A stretch of 9,079 nucleotides of DNA, from NCBI GenBank assembly GCA_900556945.1, contig USQP01000021.1:1-9079 (forward strand). The letters run 5' to 3'. This stretch comes from an uncultured Clostridium sp. (GTDB taxonomy: Bacteria > Bacillota > Clostridia > TANB77 > CAG-508). Below, piece by piece: positions 1-5,949 of the stretch; positions within the stretch are counted from its first letter, which is position 1; each line of letters opens with the position of its first letter. The notes below the pieces were generated by a model. It saw nothing but the letters and a program-made list of their open reading frames with translations, was not told the origin of the DNA and made no database searches. Both the position numbers and the translations under genes were made by a program.

Positions 1-48
1 TCTACACTTCTAGCTTCGTCGGCAGCGTCAGATGTGTATAAGAGACAG
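1..48 (+). other. Nextera read-1 adapter (non-genomic)
   Basis: Bases 16-29 and 30-48 match the Illumina Nextera read-1 tail and the 19-bp transposase mosaic end (AGATGTGTATAAGAGACAG). Bases 1-7 fit the end of the P5 primer, and 8-15 (TTCTAGCT) sit where the i5 index belongs. This is library sequence, so genome starts at base 49. An apparent reading frame that begins inside the adapter is an artefact. Confidence 0.98.
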
Positions 49-326
49 AGTATGGCAAATAGAATTGACATTATTCTTAGTACTTTTCTATTTTTTATTT
101 TCTTCCCCTTTCTCGTCTTAATTTTTGATAATTTTTTTTCAAAAAAGGACATGGGAATATTTAATATAAATGCTAGACAACCACCTAAGATAAAGGGAGA
201 TAAAATATTTCCTATAAGTTTAAAAAAATCTCCTAATACACTTAAGTTATTAGCAATCCAATAGCCAATTAATATAACGATTATTAATATTAACCACCTT
301 TTCATTTCTACATTTTTCTTTTCCAT
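49..326 (-). CDS. AI-2E family transporter, N-terminal part (3' truncated by insert end)
   Basis: Translation of the minus strand from the ATG at 326 gives 92 complete codons before the insert ends. AAGGAGGA lies 8-9 nt upstream of the ATG, a strong ribosome binding site that fixes the start. The visible part has a short charged N-terminus (MEKKNVEMKRW), a hydrophobic helix at about residues 11-25, and a second hydrophobic stretch at about 32-60 containing the LSPFILGGCLAFILNIP pattern. A very basic segment follows (about 64-84), and then another hydrophobic run begins. The P-F-I-L-G-x-x-x-A-F-x-L-N-x-P pattern is typical of the PerM/YtvI-like AI-2E family (PF01594), multi-pass proteins of about 340-400 aa. 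Members have been linked to autoinducer or small-molecule export and to Na+/H+ antiport, so the substrate cannot be assigned. It lies 58 nt downstream of the DUF2974 gene with no obvious terminator between, so the two are probably co-transcribed. Confidence 0.82.
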
Positions 327-384
327 TTTAGTAGTCCTCCTTAATTACTTTTGAATTTTGGGATTGTTGGTTCATAATGTACTT

Positions 385-1503
385 TTATTTTAATGTTAAA
401 TCTTTCTCTCTTATCCTTGGTCTTGAATGCTCTTCCAAAAAATTATCTTTTGCAATTTTAAATAAAGCTGATAAAGTCTCTAAAATCATTTTTTTGTTTT
501 CTGGTTCTACCATTTTATAAGAGCTTAATAATATTTTCGCATTTGAAAACCAATGACTTTTTATTTCTGAAAGAGTTTCTGCATTTGTTGTGTTTATAAT
601 TTGGAAAATAATATCTATTACTTGTTCTCTCTTATCTATTTCTATTTGTTCAAGCCAATCCTTAATTGATTTATCTATAAATTTACTTCCATTGGTAACT
701 TCTTTTAAACATATAAACTCATTTCCTAAGAGTTGCCAACTATATAAATCATGTTGCATAACTCCTCTTTGTGCACTCTTAACAACTGTATATTTCTCTT
801 CGTGATTTAATAATCTACCAAATATAGAATCTTGTGGTATATATGTATTTACTTTTTCTATCATCTCTTTATATTCTTTGGTTTCAATTATTTCATCATT
901 AAAACCTGGCCCATCATTATTATAAATATTTATGATTCTGTTTTTTATAGCTCGCTTTGAGAATACTGCTGCATAAACTGCAAGATTTCCCCCTTTTGAA
1001 TGTCCTCCTATTCTCAACTGATTGGAATATTCTTCAGCTATTTCTTCTAAATAGGTTACCGCATCTATTTGAGATGGTATATGACTTTTAAATGTCATAT
1101 TTAAATCTTCTTTCCACCCTATTACTGTATTATCTGTTCCTCTATATGATACATATATCGTGTCATCTGGCATGATTATTGTTATCGCTGAAAATTGCTT
1201 TTCTTCTTCTATATTAATTTTATTTACATATTTCGTTACTTTCATTTCTCCAAATCTTTTTGATTTACCCATTGCTGGAAACAAGTTGATATCATCTTCC
1301 CATAGTATTGGCATCTTGCTTATATCTTTTTCTTGAAATCTTTCACTTATTTCTCTAATTGTCACAACCTCATTCTCTTTTATTATTTCGTCAAATGGAA
1401 AATAGGAAAATCTTGATAAAATCAAATTATCTATTTCATTAAATTCATCTTTGGCTAAAGTTAAATCTCCTCTCCACTCAATGTAGTCAAATATATTTGC
1501 CAT
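385..1503 (-). CDS. DUF2974 / Mbeg1-like alpha/beta-hydrolase family protein
   Basis: A 372-aa soluble protein with no signal peptide or membrane helix. It shows lipase-like alpha/beta-hydrolase landmarks: an oxyanion-type YRGTD motif at 120-124, a nucleophile elbow G-H-S-K-G at 167-171 with Ser169, an N-N-D-G-P-G-F motif at 195-201 offering an acid (Asp197), and a candidate catalytic His251 in QHDLYSW. The N-terminal MANIFDYIEWRGDLT pattern and the central domain match what I know of DUF2974 proteins (PF11187, Mbeg1-like), which are common in Clostridia and lactobacilli. Substrate and physiological role are unknown; esterase or lipase activity is inferred from the motif only. AAAGGAG upstream of the ATG supports the start. 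The leader at 1504-1560 is purine-rich on the coding strand, with a weak GATAAT box at 1566-1571 that could be a promoter. Upstream, clpX ends in its own terminator, so this gene is probably a separate unit with the AI-2E gene. Confidence 0.85.
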   Translation of the reverse strand: MANIFDYIEWRGDLTLAKDEFNEIDNLILSRFSYFPFDEIIKENEVVTIREISERFQEKDISKMPILWEDDINLFPAMGKSKRFGEMKVTKYVNKINIEEEKQFSAITIIMPDDTIYVSYRGTDNTVIGWKEDLNMTFKSHIPSQIDAVTYLEEIAEEYSNQLRIGGHSKGGNLAVYAAVFSKRAIKNRIINIYNNDGPGFNDEIIETKEYKEMIEKVNTYIPQDSIFGRLLNHEEKYTVVKSAQRGVMQHDLYSWQLLGNEFICLKEVTNGSKFIDKSIKDWLEQIEIDKREQVIDIIFQIINTTNAETLSEIKSHWFSNAKILLSSYKMVEPENKKMILETLSALFKIAKDNFLEEHSRPRIREKDLTLK

Positions 1504-1640
1504 AATTTCACGCTCCTTTTTCAGACTCCTCTTCTTGCTCTTTTACCGTTTCTTCTCTTATTTATATTATCATATTTTATAGAAGAACAAAAGTACCATG
1601 ATTAAATATTTTAAATTTTTAAAGAAATTTCCTATCACAT

Positions 1641-1672
1641 AATAAAGCCAGACTATTCAATCTGACTTTATT
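1641..1672 (-). terminator. Intrinsic terminator of clpP-clpX
   Basis: Two 12-nt arms (1641-1652 and 1661-1672) flank an 8-nt loop. In minus-strand RNA all positions pair, one as G-U; in plus-strand RNA the same position is an A/C mismatch, so the hairpin suits clpX transcripts. The following U-tract is broken (CUUUAUUAU), making it a moderate terminator. It lies 20 nt after the clpX stop. Confidence 0.7.
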
Positions 1673-1691
1673 TTTTATTGAAATTTAATTT

Positions 1692-3017
1692 TTAGGCTGT
1701 TTCCTTTTCACTATTTTGAGGCATTTGCCTTTTTTTCTTCTTGATAACCGTCTTTAATTGTTCTTTATTTTCATTAATAACGGTTTCCGGCCCTGCATTG
1801 TTTTGTACAGTATCTTTTGTTATGATACATTTTTCAATATTAGGATTAGAAGGTATCTCAAACATAATATCTCTCATAATTTCTTCGATAATAGAACGAA
1901 GTCCTCTTGCTCCAGTTTTTCTTTCAATTGCTTTATCTACAATTGCTTCTAATGCTTCTTGTTCAAATACCAATTCTACGTCATCTATTTCAAATAATTT
2001 TTGATATTGTTTTACTAATGAATTTTTAGGTTCTACTAAAATCTTAATTAAAGCTTGTTTATCTAAATCTTTTAAAGTTGCTATAATGGGAAGTCTTCCA
2101 ATAAACTCTGGAATTAATCCAAATTTCAATAAATCTTGTGGTAACAATTCCTTAAATATTTCATATTGATTCACATCTTTTTGGCTTTTTACTTGTTTCC
2201 CAAATCCGATTGCCTTTTCACCGGTTCTATCTCTTATAATGTTTTCTAATCCTTCAAAAGCTCCCCCACAAATTATTAAAATATTCTCTGTATTGATTTG
2301 TATTAATTCTTGATTAGGATGTTTTCTTCCTCCTTGCGGTGGTACAGATGCCACCGTTCCTTCTATAATTTTTAATAAAGCTTGTTGTACACCTTCACCG
2401 CTTACGTCTCTTGTGATAGATGGATTTTCAGATTTTCTTGTTATTTTATCAATTTCATCTATATAAATAATTCCTTTTTCTGCCTTTTGTATATCACCAT
2501 CTGCTGCTTGAATTAATTTTAATAGAATATTTTCCACATCTTCTCCTACATATCCTGCTTCTGTTAATGTAGTTGCATCAGCTATTGCAAATGGTACATT
2601 TAAGATTTTTGCTAACGTTCTTGCTAAAAGCGTTTTTCCACAGCCTGTAGGTCCTAAAAGTAGAATATTACTCTTTTGAATTTCTACATCATCTTGTTTT
2701 GCATTTTCCTCATGTGCAATTCTTTTATAATGATTATACACTGCAACTGATAATGTCCTTTTAGCATCATCTTGCCCTATTACATAATCATCTAATACTT
2801 TTTTTATTTCTTTTGGACTTGGTATATTATTTAGCTCATTTAATGTATACCCTGCTTTTTCATCTTCATATAACTCTGCTTCTATTATACTTGTGCAAAG
2901 TTCAACACATTCGTCGCAAATATATACCCCTGGTCCCGCTACTATTTTTCTTACATTTTCTTGTGCTTTTCCACAAAATGAACATCTTATACTTTTCGGT
3001 GTATCATTTTTAGCCAT
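1692..3017 (-). CDS. clpX: ATP-dependent Clp protease, ATP-binding subunit ClpX
   Basis: ClpX is the hexameric AAA+ unfoldase that feeds tagged substrates to ClpP in the cytoplasm. All landmarks are present in this 441-aa protein. They are a C4 zinc-binding domain (Cys12, 15, 34, 37), Walker A GPTGCGKT at 122-129, pore loop GYVG at 155-158, and Walker B IIYIDE at 183-188. The [19 protein letters not shown] segment lies at about 195-212, the IGF loop that docks on ClpP at 270-272, an arginine finger in EFIGRLP (Arg308), and sensor 2 GAR at 369-371. The C-terminus after about residue 405 is a polar, lysine-rich tail slightly longer than usual for the family. AAAAGGAG lies 10 nt before the ATG. 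It follows clpP in the same direction across 130 nt filled by an inverted-repeat element, and no separate promoter is evident, so clpP-clpX is probably one transcript. Confidence 0.98.
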   Translation of the reverse strand: MAKNDTPKSIRCSFCGKAQENVRKIVAGPGVYICDECVELCTSIIEAELYEDEKAGYTLNELNNIPSPKEIKKVLDDYVIGQDDAKRTLSVAVYNHYKRIAHEENAKQDDVEIQKSNILLLGPTGCGKTLLARTLAKILNVPFAIADATTLTEAGYVGEDVENILLKLIQAADGDIQKAEKGIIYIDEIDKITRKSENPSITRDVSGEGVQQALLKIIEGTVASVPPQGGRKHPNQELIQINTENILIICGGAFEGLENIIRDRTGEKAIGFGKQVKSQKDVNQYEIFKELLPQDLLKFGLIPEFIGRLPIIATLKDLDKQALIKILVEPKNSLVKQYQKLFEIDDVELVFEQEALEAIVDKAIERKTGARGLRSIIEEIMRDIMFEIPSNPNIEKCIITKDTVQNNAGPETVINENKEQLKTVIKKKKRQMPQNSEKETA

Positions 3018-3035
3018 AAATTTTTCTCTCCTTTT

Positions 3036-3143
3036 GAGACATCAGGGACAGTTCTTAAATGTCTCATCTTTTTGTCTTTTTTTGTCGTTTTCGACATTTT
3101 TCTACATTTTTATGAGACATTTAAGAACTGTCCCCAGTGTCTC
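3036..3143. repeat. Palindromic element A (GGGGAC-core family) between clpP and clpX
   Basis: Two 32-nt arms (3036-3067 and 3112-3143) are reverse complements except at 3 adjacent positions. Each arm is itself bounded by GAGACA/TGTCTC and contains GGGACAGTTCTTAAA. The 44-nt centre is T-rich on the plus strand and contains a small hairpin, TGTCG-TTTT-CGACA (3083-3096). The element fills almost all of the clpP-clpX gap: it begins 4 nt after the clpP stop codon and ends exactly where the clpX Shine-Dalgarno begins. No U-tract follows the stem in the direction of transcription, so it is unlikely to be an ordinary terminator. Confidence 0.9.
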
Positions 3144-3147
3144 ATCT

Positions 3148-3753
3148 TTATTTTCTTTTGTCCATAATTCCATCAATTAAACCATATTTTAATGCTTCTT
3201 CTGCTGTCATATAGTTATCTCTTTCTGTATCTTTTTGGATGGTTTCAATAGATTGACCTGTTCTTTCACTTAAGAATTTATTTAATTTTTCTCTTGTTTT
3301 TACTAGGTGATCTGCATGAATTTTTACTTCTGTTGCTTGACCTGAAATTCCGCCACCACCAATTAATGGTTGATGAATTAATATTTCAGCATTTGGTGTA
3401 GCAAATCTCTTTCCTTTTTCTCCTGCTGAAAGCAATGCTGCTCCCATACTTGCCGCCATTCCTATACAAATAGTAGAAACTGGACATGTAATATAATTCA
3501 TCGTATCAATAATTCCCATTCCATCTGTAATAGATCCTCCTGGTGAGTTGATATATAAACTAATCTCTTTATCTGGATCTTCTGATTCTAAGAATAATAA
3601 TTGGGCTATTACTAAACTAGAAGTTGTTGGATTTACATCTTCTCCTAAAAATATAATTCTATCTTTTAATAATCTCGAGAAAATATCATAAGACCTTTCT
3701 CCTTTACTTGTTTGTTCAACAACATATGGTACTAAACTATTTTTTTCTAACAT
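3148..3753 (-). CDS. clpP: ATP-dependent Clp protease proteolytic subunit ClpP
   Basis: ClpP forms the tetradecameric serine-protease chamber used with ClpX or ClpC. The 201-aa protein is close to the usual length (about 195-207). The catalytic triad is recognisable: Ser102 in GMAASMGA, His127 in ILIHQPL, and Asp179 in DTERDN, assigned by alignment to the known triad spacing. Other family patterns are [11 protein letters not shown] at 69-79 and GLIDGIM near the C-terminus. The loop just after the catalytic His reads [15 protein letters not shown], three residues longer than the QPLGGxQGQAT form of E. coli and B. subtilis. AGGAGG upstream of the ATG supports the start. The gene follows tig but is separated from it by a terminator and has its own promoter at 3819-3846. 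A palindromic element lies in its 5' leader. Confidence 0.98.
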   Translation of the reverse strand: MLEKNSLVPYVVEQTSKGERSYDIFSRLLKDRIIFLGEDVNPTTSSLVIAQLLFLESEDPDKEISLYINSPGGSITDGMGIIDTMNYITCPVSTICIGMAASMGAALLSAGEKGKRFATPNAEILIHQPLIGGGGISGQATEVKIHADHLVKTREKLNKFLSERTGQSIETIQKDTERDNYMTAEEALKYGLIDGIMDKRK

Positions 3754-3769
3754 AATTTTTCCTCCTTTT

Positions 3770-3799
3770 TGTCCAATTGGGGACGTTTCCTTTTGGACA
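3770..3799. repeat. Palindromic element B (GGGGAC-core family) in clpP leader
   Basis: A 30-nt single-unit element: TGTCCAA at 3770-3776 is the exact reverse complement of TTGGACA at 3793-3799, and the interior carries GGGGACGTTTCCTT. The layout is the same as one arm of element A, a complementary tag pair enclosing a GGGGAC core, but the tags differ. It sits in the predicted clpP 5' untranslated region and ends about 4 nt from the Shine-Dalgarno AGGAGG (3761-3766). Confidence 0.75.
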
Positions 3800-3818
3800 C
3801 ATCTTTTTGAATGTCTCT

Positions 3819-3846
3819 ATTATATCGAATATAATTTTAATTGCAA
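3819..3846 (-). promoter_or_regulatory. Sigma-A promoter of clpP(-clpX)
   Basis: On the minus strand TTGCAA (3841-3846) and a perfect TATAAT (3819-3824) are separated by 16 nt. Transcription would start near 3812, giving a leader of about 58 nt that contains element B. The -35 box overlaps the U-tract end of the tig terminator. I saw no CIRCE or CtsR-type heptad nearby. Confidence 0.7.
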
Positions 3847-3891
3847 AAAAGCTGGAGCTAAAATTTTACTAATGAAATTTTATCCCCCAAC
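3845..3891 (-). terminator. Intrinsic terminator of tig
   Basis: In minus-strand RNA the arm at 3875-3891 pairs with 3851-3866. There are 7 pairs at the base (one G-U, one U-G), a small internal loop, then 8 A/U pairs and an 8-nt loop. Six U residues (3845-3850) follow at once. It begins 18 nt after the tig stop, so tig and clpP are probably separate transcripts. Confidence 0.8.
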
Positions 3892-3909
3892 CTTTTTTCA
3901 TTTTCTGCT

Positions 3910-5196
3910 TTATTTTATTTTTGCATTTTCTACTAAGAACGCTATTGCTTTTTCTGATGCTAATCCTTCTTTTATATAATTTCTCACATTTTCATTTTTT
4001 AAGAATTCTTCATCATTTTCTTTTCCATAATTCTTAGCCATTTCTTTTAGTTTCTCATCTATTTCTTTATCTGTTGCTTCTATTTTTTCTGCTTTCGCTA
4101 CTGCCTCTATTGCTAATCTTGATTTGATTGCTTCGATTGCTTGAGGTTCATATTCTTTTCTCATATCTTCCATGGTTTTACCCATCATTTGAAGGTATTG
4201 TTCTAATTTTAATCCTTGGTAAGATAAACGTTGTTCGATGTCTTTTAACATATTGTCTATTTCCATCTCAACCATTCCAGATGGGATTTCTACTTTCATA
4301 TTTTCACAAATAGCTTTCATAACAGCATCTTGTGTTTCATATTTTGCTTTTTCTTCATTTTGTTTTTCTTGTTTTGCTTTGATATCTGCTTTTAATTCTT
4401 TTAAAGTATCAAATTCACTTACATCTTTTGCGAATTCATCATCTAGTTGTGGTAATTCTTTCTTCTTAATTTCATGAACTTTTACTTTAAATGTTGCATC
4501 TTTTCCAGCTAATTCTTTTGAAAAATATTCTTCTGGAAATTTAACTTTAATATCTTTTTCTTCATCAATTTTCATTCCAATTACTTGATCTTCAAATCCT
4601 GGTATAAATGTATTACTTCCTATTTCTAAGTCATGCTTTTCTGCCTTTCCACCCTCAAAAGCTTTTCCATCTACAAATCCTTCAAAGTCAATTGTAGCAA
4701 TATCTCCACTTTCTACTGGTCTGTCTTCAATGGAAATTAATCTTGAGTTATGTTCTTGCATATGTCCTAATTCATGTTCTATGTCTTCATCCGATACATT
4801 ATACTCAATTTTTTTAATTTCTATACCTTTATATTTTCCAAGTTCCGCTTCTGGTTTTGTTTGCATAATAGCTGTAAAAATCAAATCTTTGCCTTTTTCG
4901 ATTTGTGTAACTTCTATATCTGGTCTACTTACTACTTCTAATTTATTTTCTTTTATTGCTTCTTCTAATGCATCTTGTGCTACTTCATTAAAAGCATCTT
5001 CATAGAAGATTTCTTTTCCATAATATTTTTCTACAATTTGCATAGGAGCTTTGCCCTTTCTAAATCCTGGTATATTAAAGTATTTAGCACTTTTAAAATA
5101 TACTTTCTTGATTGCTTCATCAAATTTTGTAGCCTCAACTGTTATTTCTAGTTTTACTTCATTTACATTTTTTGTTTTTTCTACTTTACAATTCAT
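3910..5196 (-). CDS. tig: Trigger factor, ribosome-associated chaperone and peptidyl-prolyl isomerase
   Basis: Trigger factor binds ribosomal protein uL23 at the exit tunnel and shelters nascent chains. The 428-aa product has the three expected domains. The N-terminal ribosome-binding domain carries the signature GFRKGKAP at about 44-51. An FKBP-type isomerase domain at about 155-240 includes VESGDIATIDFEGFVDGKAF and IPGFEDQVIGM. A long, charged helical C-terminal chaperone domain follows to the end. A TTG codon at 5205 could extend the protein by three residues. However, the Shine-Dalgarno AAAGGA (5206-5211) touches that codon, whereas it lies 9 nt from the ATG at 5196, so I choose the ATG. 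Its promoter is at 5234-5261 and its terminator at 3845-3891, so it is probably monocistronic. It sits upstream of clpP-clpX, a common clustering of folding and degradation genes. Confidence 0.97.
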   Translation of the reverse strand: MNCKVEKTKNVNEVKLEITVEATKFDEAIKKVYFKSAKYFNIPGFRKGKAPMQIVEKYYGKEIFYEDAFNEVAQDALEEAIKENKLEVVSRPDIEVTQIEKGKDLIFTAIMQTKPEAELGKYKGIEIKKIEYNVSDEDIEHELGHMQEHNSRLISIEDRPVESGDIATIDFEGFVDGKAFEGGKAEKHDLEIGSNTFIPGFEDQVIGMKIDEEKDIKVKFPEEYFSKELAGKDATFKVKVHEIKKKELPQLDDEFAKDVSEFDTLKELKADIKAKQEKQNEEKAKYETQDAVMKAICENMKVEIPSGMVEMEIDNMLKDIEQRLSYQGLKLEQYLQMMGKTMEDMRKEYEPQAIEAIKSRLAIEAVAKAEKIEATDKEIDEKLKEMAKNYGKENDEEFLKNENVRNYIKEGLASEKAIAFLVENAKIK

Positions 5197-5233
5197 TTTT
5201 TTCAATCCTTTCTTATTATCATATAGCTTATTT

Positions 5234-5261
5234 ATTATACCACATTTTTCCTGTTTTGCAA
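5234..5261 (-). promoter_or_regulatory. Sigma-A promoter of tig
   Basis: On the minus strand TTGCAA (5256-5261), a 16-nt spacer and a perfect TATAAT (5234-5239). TGG directly precedes the -10, an extended -10 (TGn). The start would be near 5227, giving a leader of about 30 nt. The hexamers and spacer length equal those of the clpP promoter. Confidence 0.7.
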
Positions 5262-5289
5262 GGAATTTTTCATATTTTTCAAAAAATAC

Positions 5290-5318
5290 TTGTTTTTTTT
5301 CTTTTTTTGTGATAAACT
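5290..5318 (+). promoter_or_regulatory. Candidate promoter of rpmB with small leader inverted repeat
   Basis: TTGTTT (5290-5295) and TAAACT (5313-5318) are 17 nt apart, matching the sigma-A consensus only partly. The -10 region overlaps an inverted repeat, ATAAACT (5312-5318) and AGTTTAT (5330-5336), with an 11-nt loop. This could be a leader hairpin or chance in AT-rich DNA. No other promoter for rpmB was evident in 5262-5364. Confidence 0.4.
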
Positions 5319-5364
5319 TATCAATAGTCAGTTTATTAAGAAATTTAGGAGGTGCAATTTAGAT

Positions 5365-5562
5365 ATGGCAAAATGTGCAATTTGTGAAAAAACAGCTAGT
5401 CATGGAAATAAACTTAGCATTACTCGTTCTCATATAAGTAAAAGATCACCACGTACTTGGAAACCAAATTTAAGAAGTGTTAAAGCTGAGATTGATGGTG
5501 AAGTAAAAAGAATTCATGTATGTGCTAAATGTTTAAGAGATGGAAAAGTAAAAAGAGCTTAA
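5365..5562 (+). CDS. rpmB: Large ribosomal subunit protein bL28
   Basis: A 65-aa basic protein of the usual bL28 length, part of the 50S subunit. Its sequence (MAKCAICEKTASHGN at the start, RTWKPNLRSV in the middle) is characteristic of L28. Two CxxC pairs (Cys4/Cys7 and Cys53/Cys56) form a zinc ribbon, so this is the C+ form; species with C- paralogues often swap them under zinc limitation. The start is the ATG at 5365, with AGGAGG (5347-5352) a short distance upstream. A longer frame open back to 5290 runs through the promoter and is not coding. It is divergent from tig and convergent with spoVM. Adjacency of rpmB and spoVM is also seen in B. subtilis. Confidence 0.98.
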   Translation: MAKCAICEKTASHGNKLSITRSHISKRSPRTWKPNLRSVKAEIDGEVKRIHVCAKCLRDGKVKRA

Positions 5563-5578
5563 GAAAGCTCTTTTTTTG
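5550..5578 (+). terminator. Intrinsic terminator of rpmB, possibly bidirectional
   Basis: Perfect 11-bp stem, 5550-5560 with 5565-5575, tetraloop AAGA, T-run continuing to 5577. The 5' arm overlaps the last rpmB codons and the stop codon lies at the arm/loop boundary. On the minus strand the same stem is followed by TTTTTACTTTT, so it may also stop spoVM transcripts that read through element C. Confidence 0.88.
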
Positions 5579-5580
5579 TT

Positions 5581-5674
5581 GGTGGCTAAGGTGGCTAAAT
5601 GGGGACGGGTACAGATTAACCATTTATGAAAATGGTTAATCTGTACCCGTCCCCATTTAGCCACCTTAGCCACC
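5581..5674. repeat. Palindromic element C: perfect 45-bp inverted repeat (GGGGAC-core family)
   Basis: Arms 5581-5625 and 5630-5674 are exact reverse complements over 45 nt around the 4-nt loop ATGA. The outer part of each arm holds a tandem 9-mer, GGTGGCTAA twice (5581-5589, 5590-5598). Next comes GGGGACGGGTACAG and then GATTAACC, which can pair with the GGT..TAA tag with a small bulge, so each arm has the same unit layout as elements A and B. It lies between the rpmB terminator and the spoVM stop codon (5684), in a convergent gap. Its local G+C is well above that of the surroundings. Confidence 0.95.
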
Positions 5675-5683
5675 CATTTGCTC

Positions 5684-5758
5684 TTAATCTTTAATTCCAA
5701 ATATTAATTTAACAAATCCTCTTAAAAATTTAGGCACTTTTTTTACTACTACTGTCAT
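5684..5758 (-). CDS. spoVM: Stage V sporulation protein M (SpoVM)
   Basis: A 24-aa product whose core VPKFLRGFVKLIFG aligns without gaps to B. subtilis SpoVM (LPKFLGGIVRAMLG), with the important proline at the same position, residue 9. SpoVM is an amphipathic helix that lies on the mother-cell face of the outer forespore membrane. It senses its positive curvature and anchors SpoIVA, the base of the spore coat; it also interacts with FtsH. The alternation of Lys/Arg with Phe/Leu/Ile/Val here fits such a helix. A strong AAGGAGGG precedes the ATG. The stop of the 49-aa gene upstream lies 19 nt before this start, implying one operon. The location beside rpmB repeats the B. subtilis arrangement. 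Its presence implies a spore-forming lineage. Confidence 0.9.
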   Translation of the reverse strand: MTVVVKKVPKFLRGFVKLIFGIKD

Positions 5759-5777
5759 ATGTATCTCCCTCCTTTTC

Positions 5778-5927
5778 CTAACACGCAAGCCACATAAATC
5801 CTACGCAAACAATTGTAACTCCAATAATAAATAACCAGCCTGTTAAGGGAAGCAATAAAACAAGTAAAATTCCTAAACCTAACCCTATTAAACATACAGC
5901 CAATGTTTTTTTCAACAAATGCTTCAT
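5778..5927 (-). CDS. Small two-helix membrane protein, unknown function (upstream of spoVM)
   Basis: A 49-aa protein with a good ribosome binding site (GGGAGG, about 10 nt before the ATG). A basic N-terminus (MKHLLKK) precedes a hydrophobic helix at about 8-27, a short PLTGW turn, and a second helix at about 31-48 ending in a terminal Cys. The N-terminus is likely cytoplasmic, giving a hairpin in the membrane. I do not recognise a named family. Because it is the first gene of the probable spoVM operon it may be expressed in the mother cell during sporulation, which is inference from position only. Codon use and base composition resemble the neighbours. Confidence 0.75.
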   Translation of the reverse strand: MKHLLKKTLAVCLIGLGLGILLVLLLPLTGWLFIIGVTIVCVGFMWLAC

Positions 5928-5949
5928 AATTTTATTTCCTCCCTTGGTT

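Noticed and set aside
34..264. Plus-strand open frame of 76 codons at the left edge
   Set aside because: Its start codon is inside the Nextera adapter, it has no ribosome binding site, and the opposite strand encodes a recognisable AI-2E family N-terminus.
1504..1560. Purine-rich stretch upstream of the DUF2974 gene as a small peptide gene
   Set aside because: The open frame (Glu/Lys-rich) has no start codon before an in-frame stop upstream; it is better seen as a leader.
3036..3143. Element A as a rho-independent terminator after clpP
   Set aside because: No U-tract follows the stem in the direction of transcription, and clpX has no promoter of its own.
3018..3147. CRISPR or direct-repeat array
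   Set aside because: The repeated arms are inverted, only two, and not separated by regular spacers.
3800..3850. CtsR or CIRCE heat-shock operator at the clpP promoter
   Set aside because: No GGTCAAA-type tandem heptads or the 9-bp CIRCE inverted repeat are present.
5197..5205. TTG start extending trigger factor by three residues
   Set aside because: The Shine-Dalgarno is immediately adjacent to the TTG, leaving no spacing. The ATG at 5196 has 9 nt spacing and matches the usual family start.
5312..5336. Ribosomal-protein autoregulatory leader or riboswitch before rpmB
   Set aside because: Only a 7-bp A/T-rich hairpin is present, too little to assign a structured regulator.
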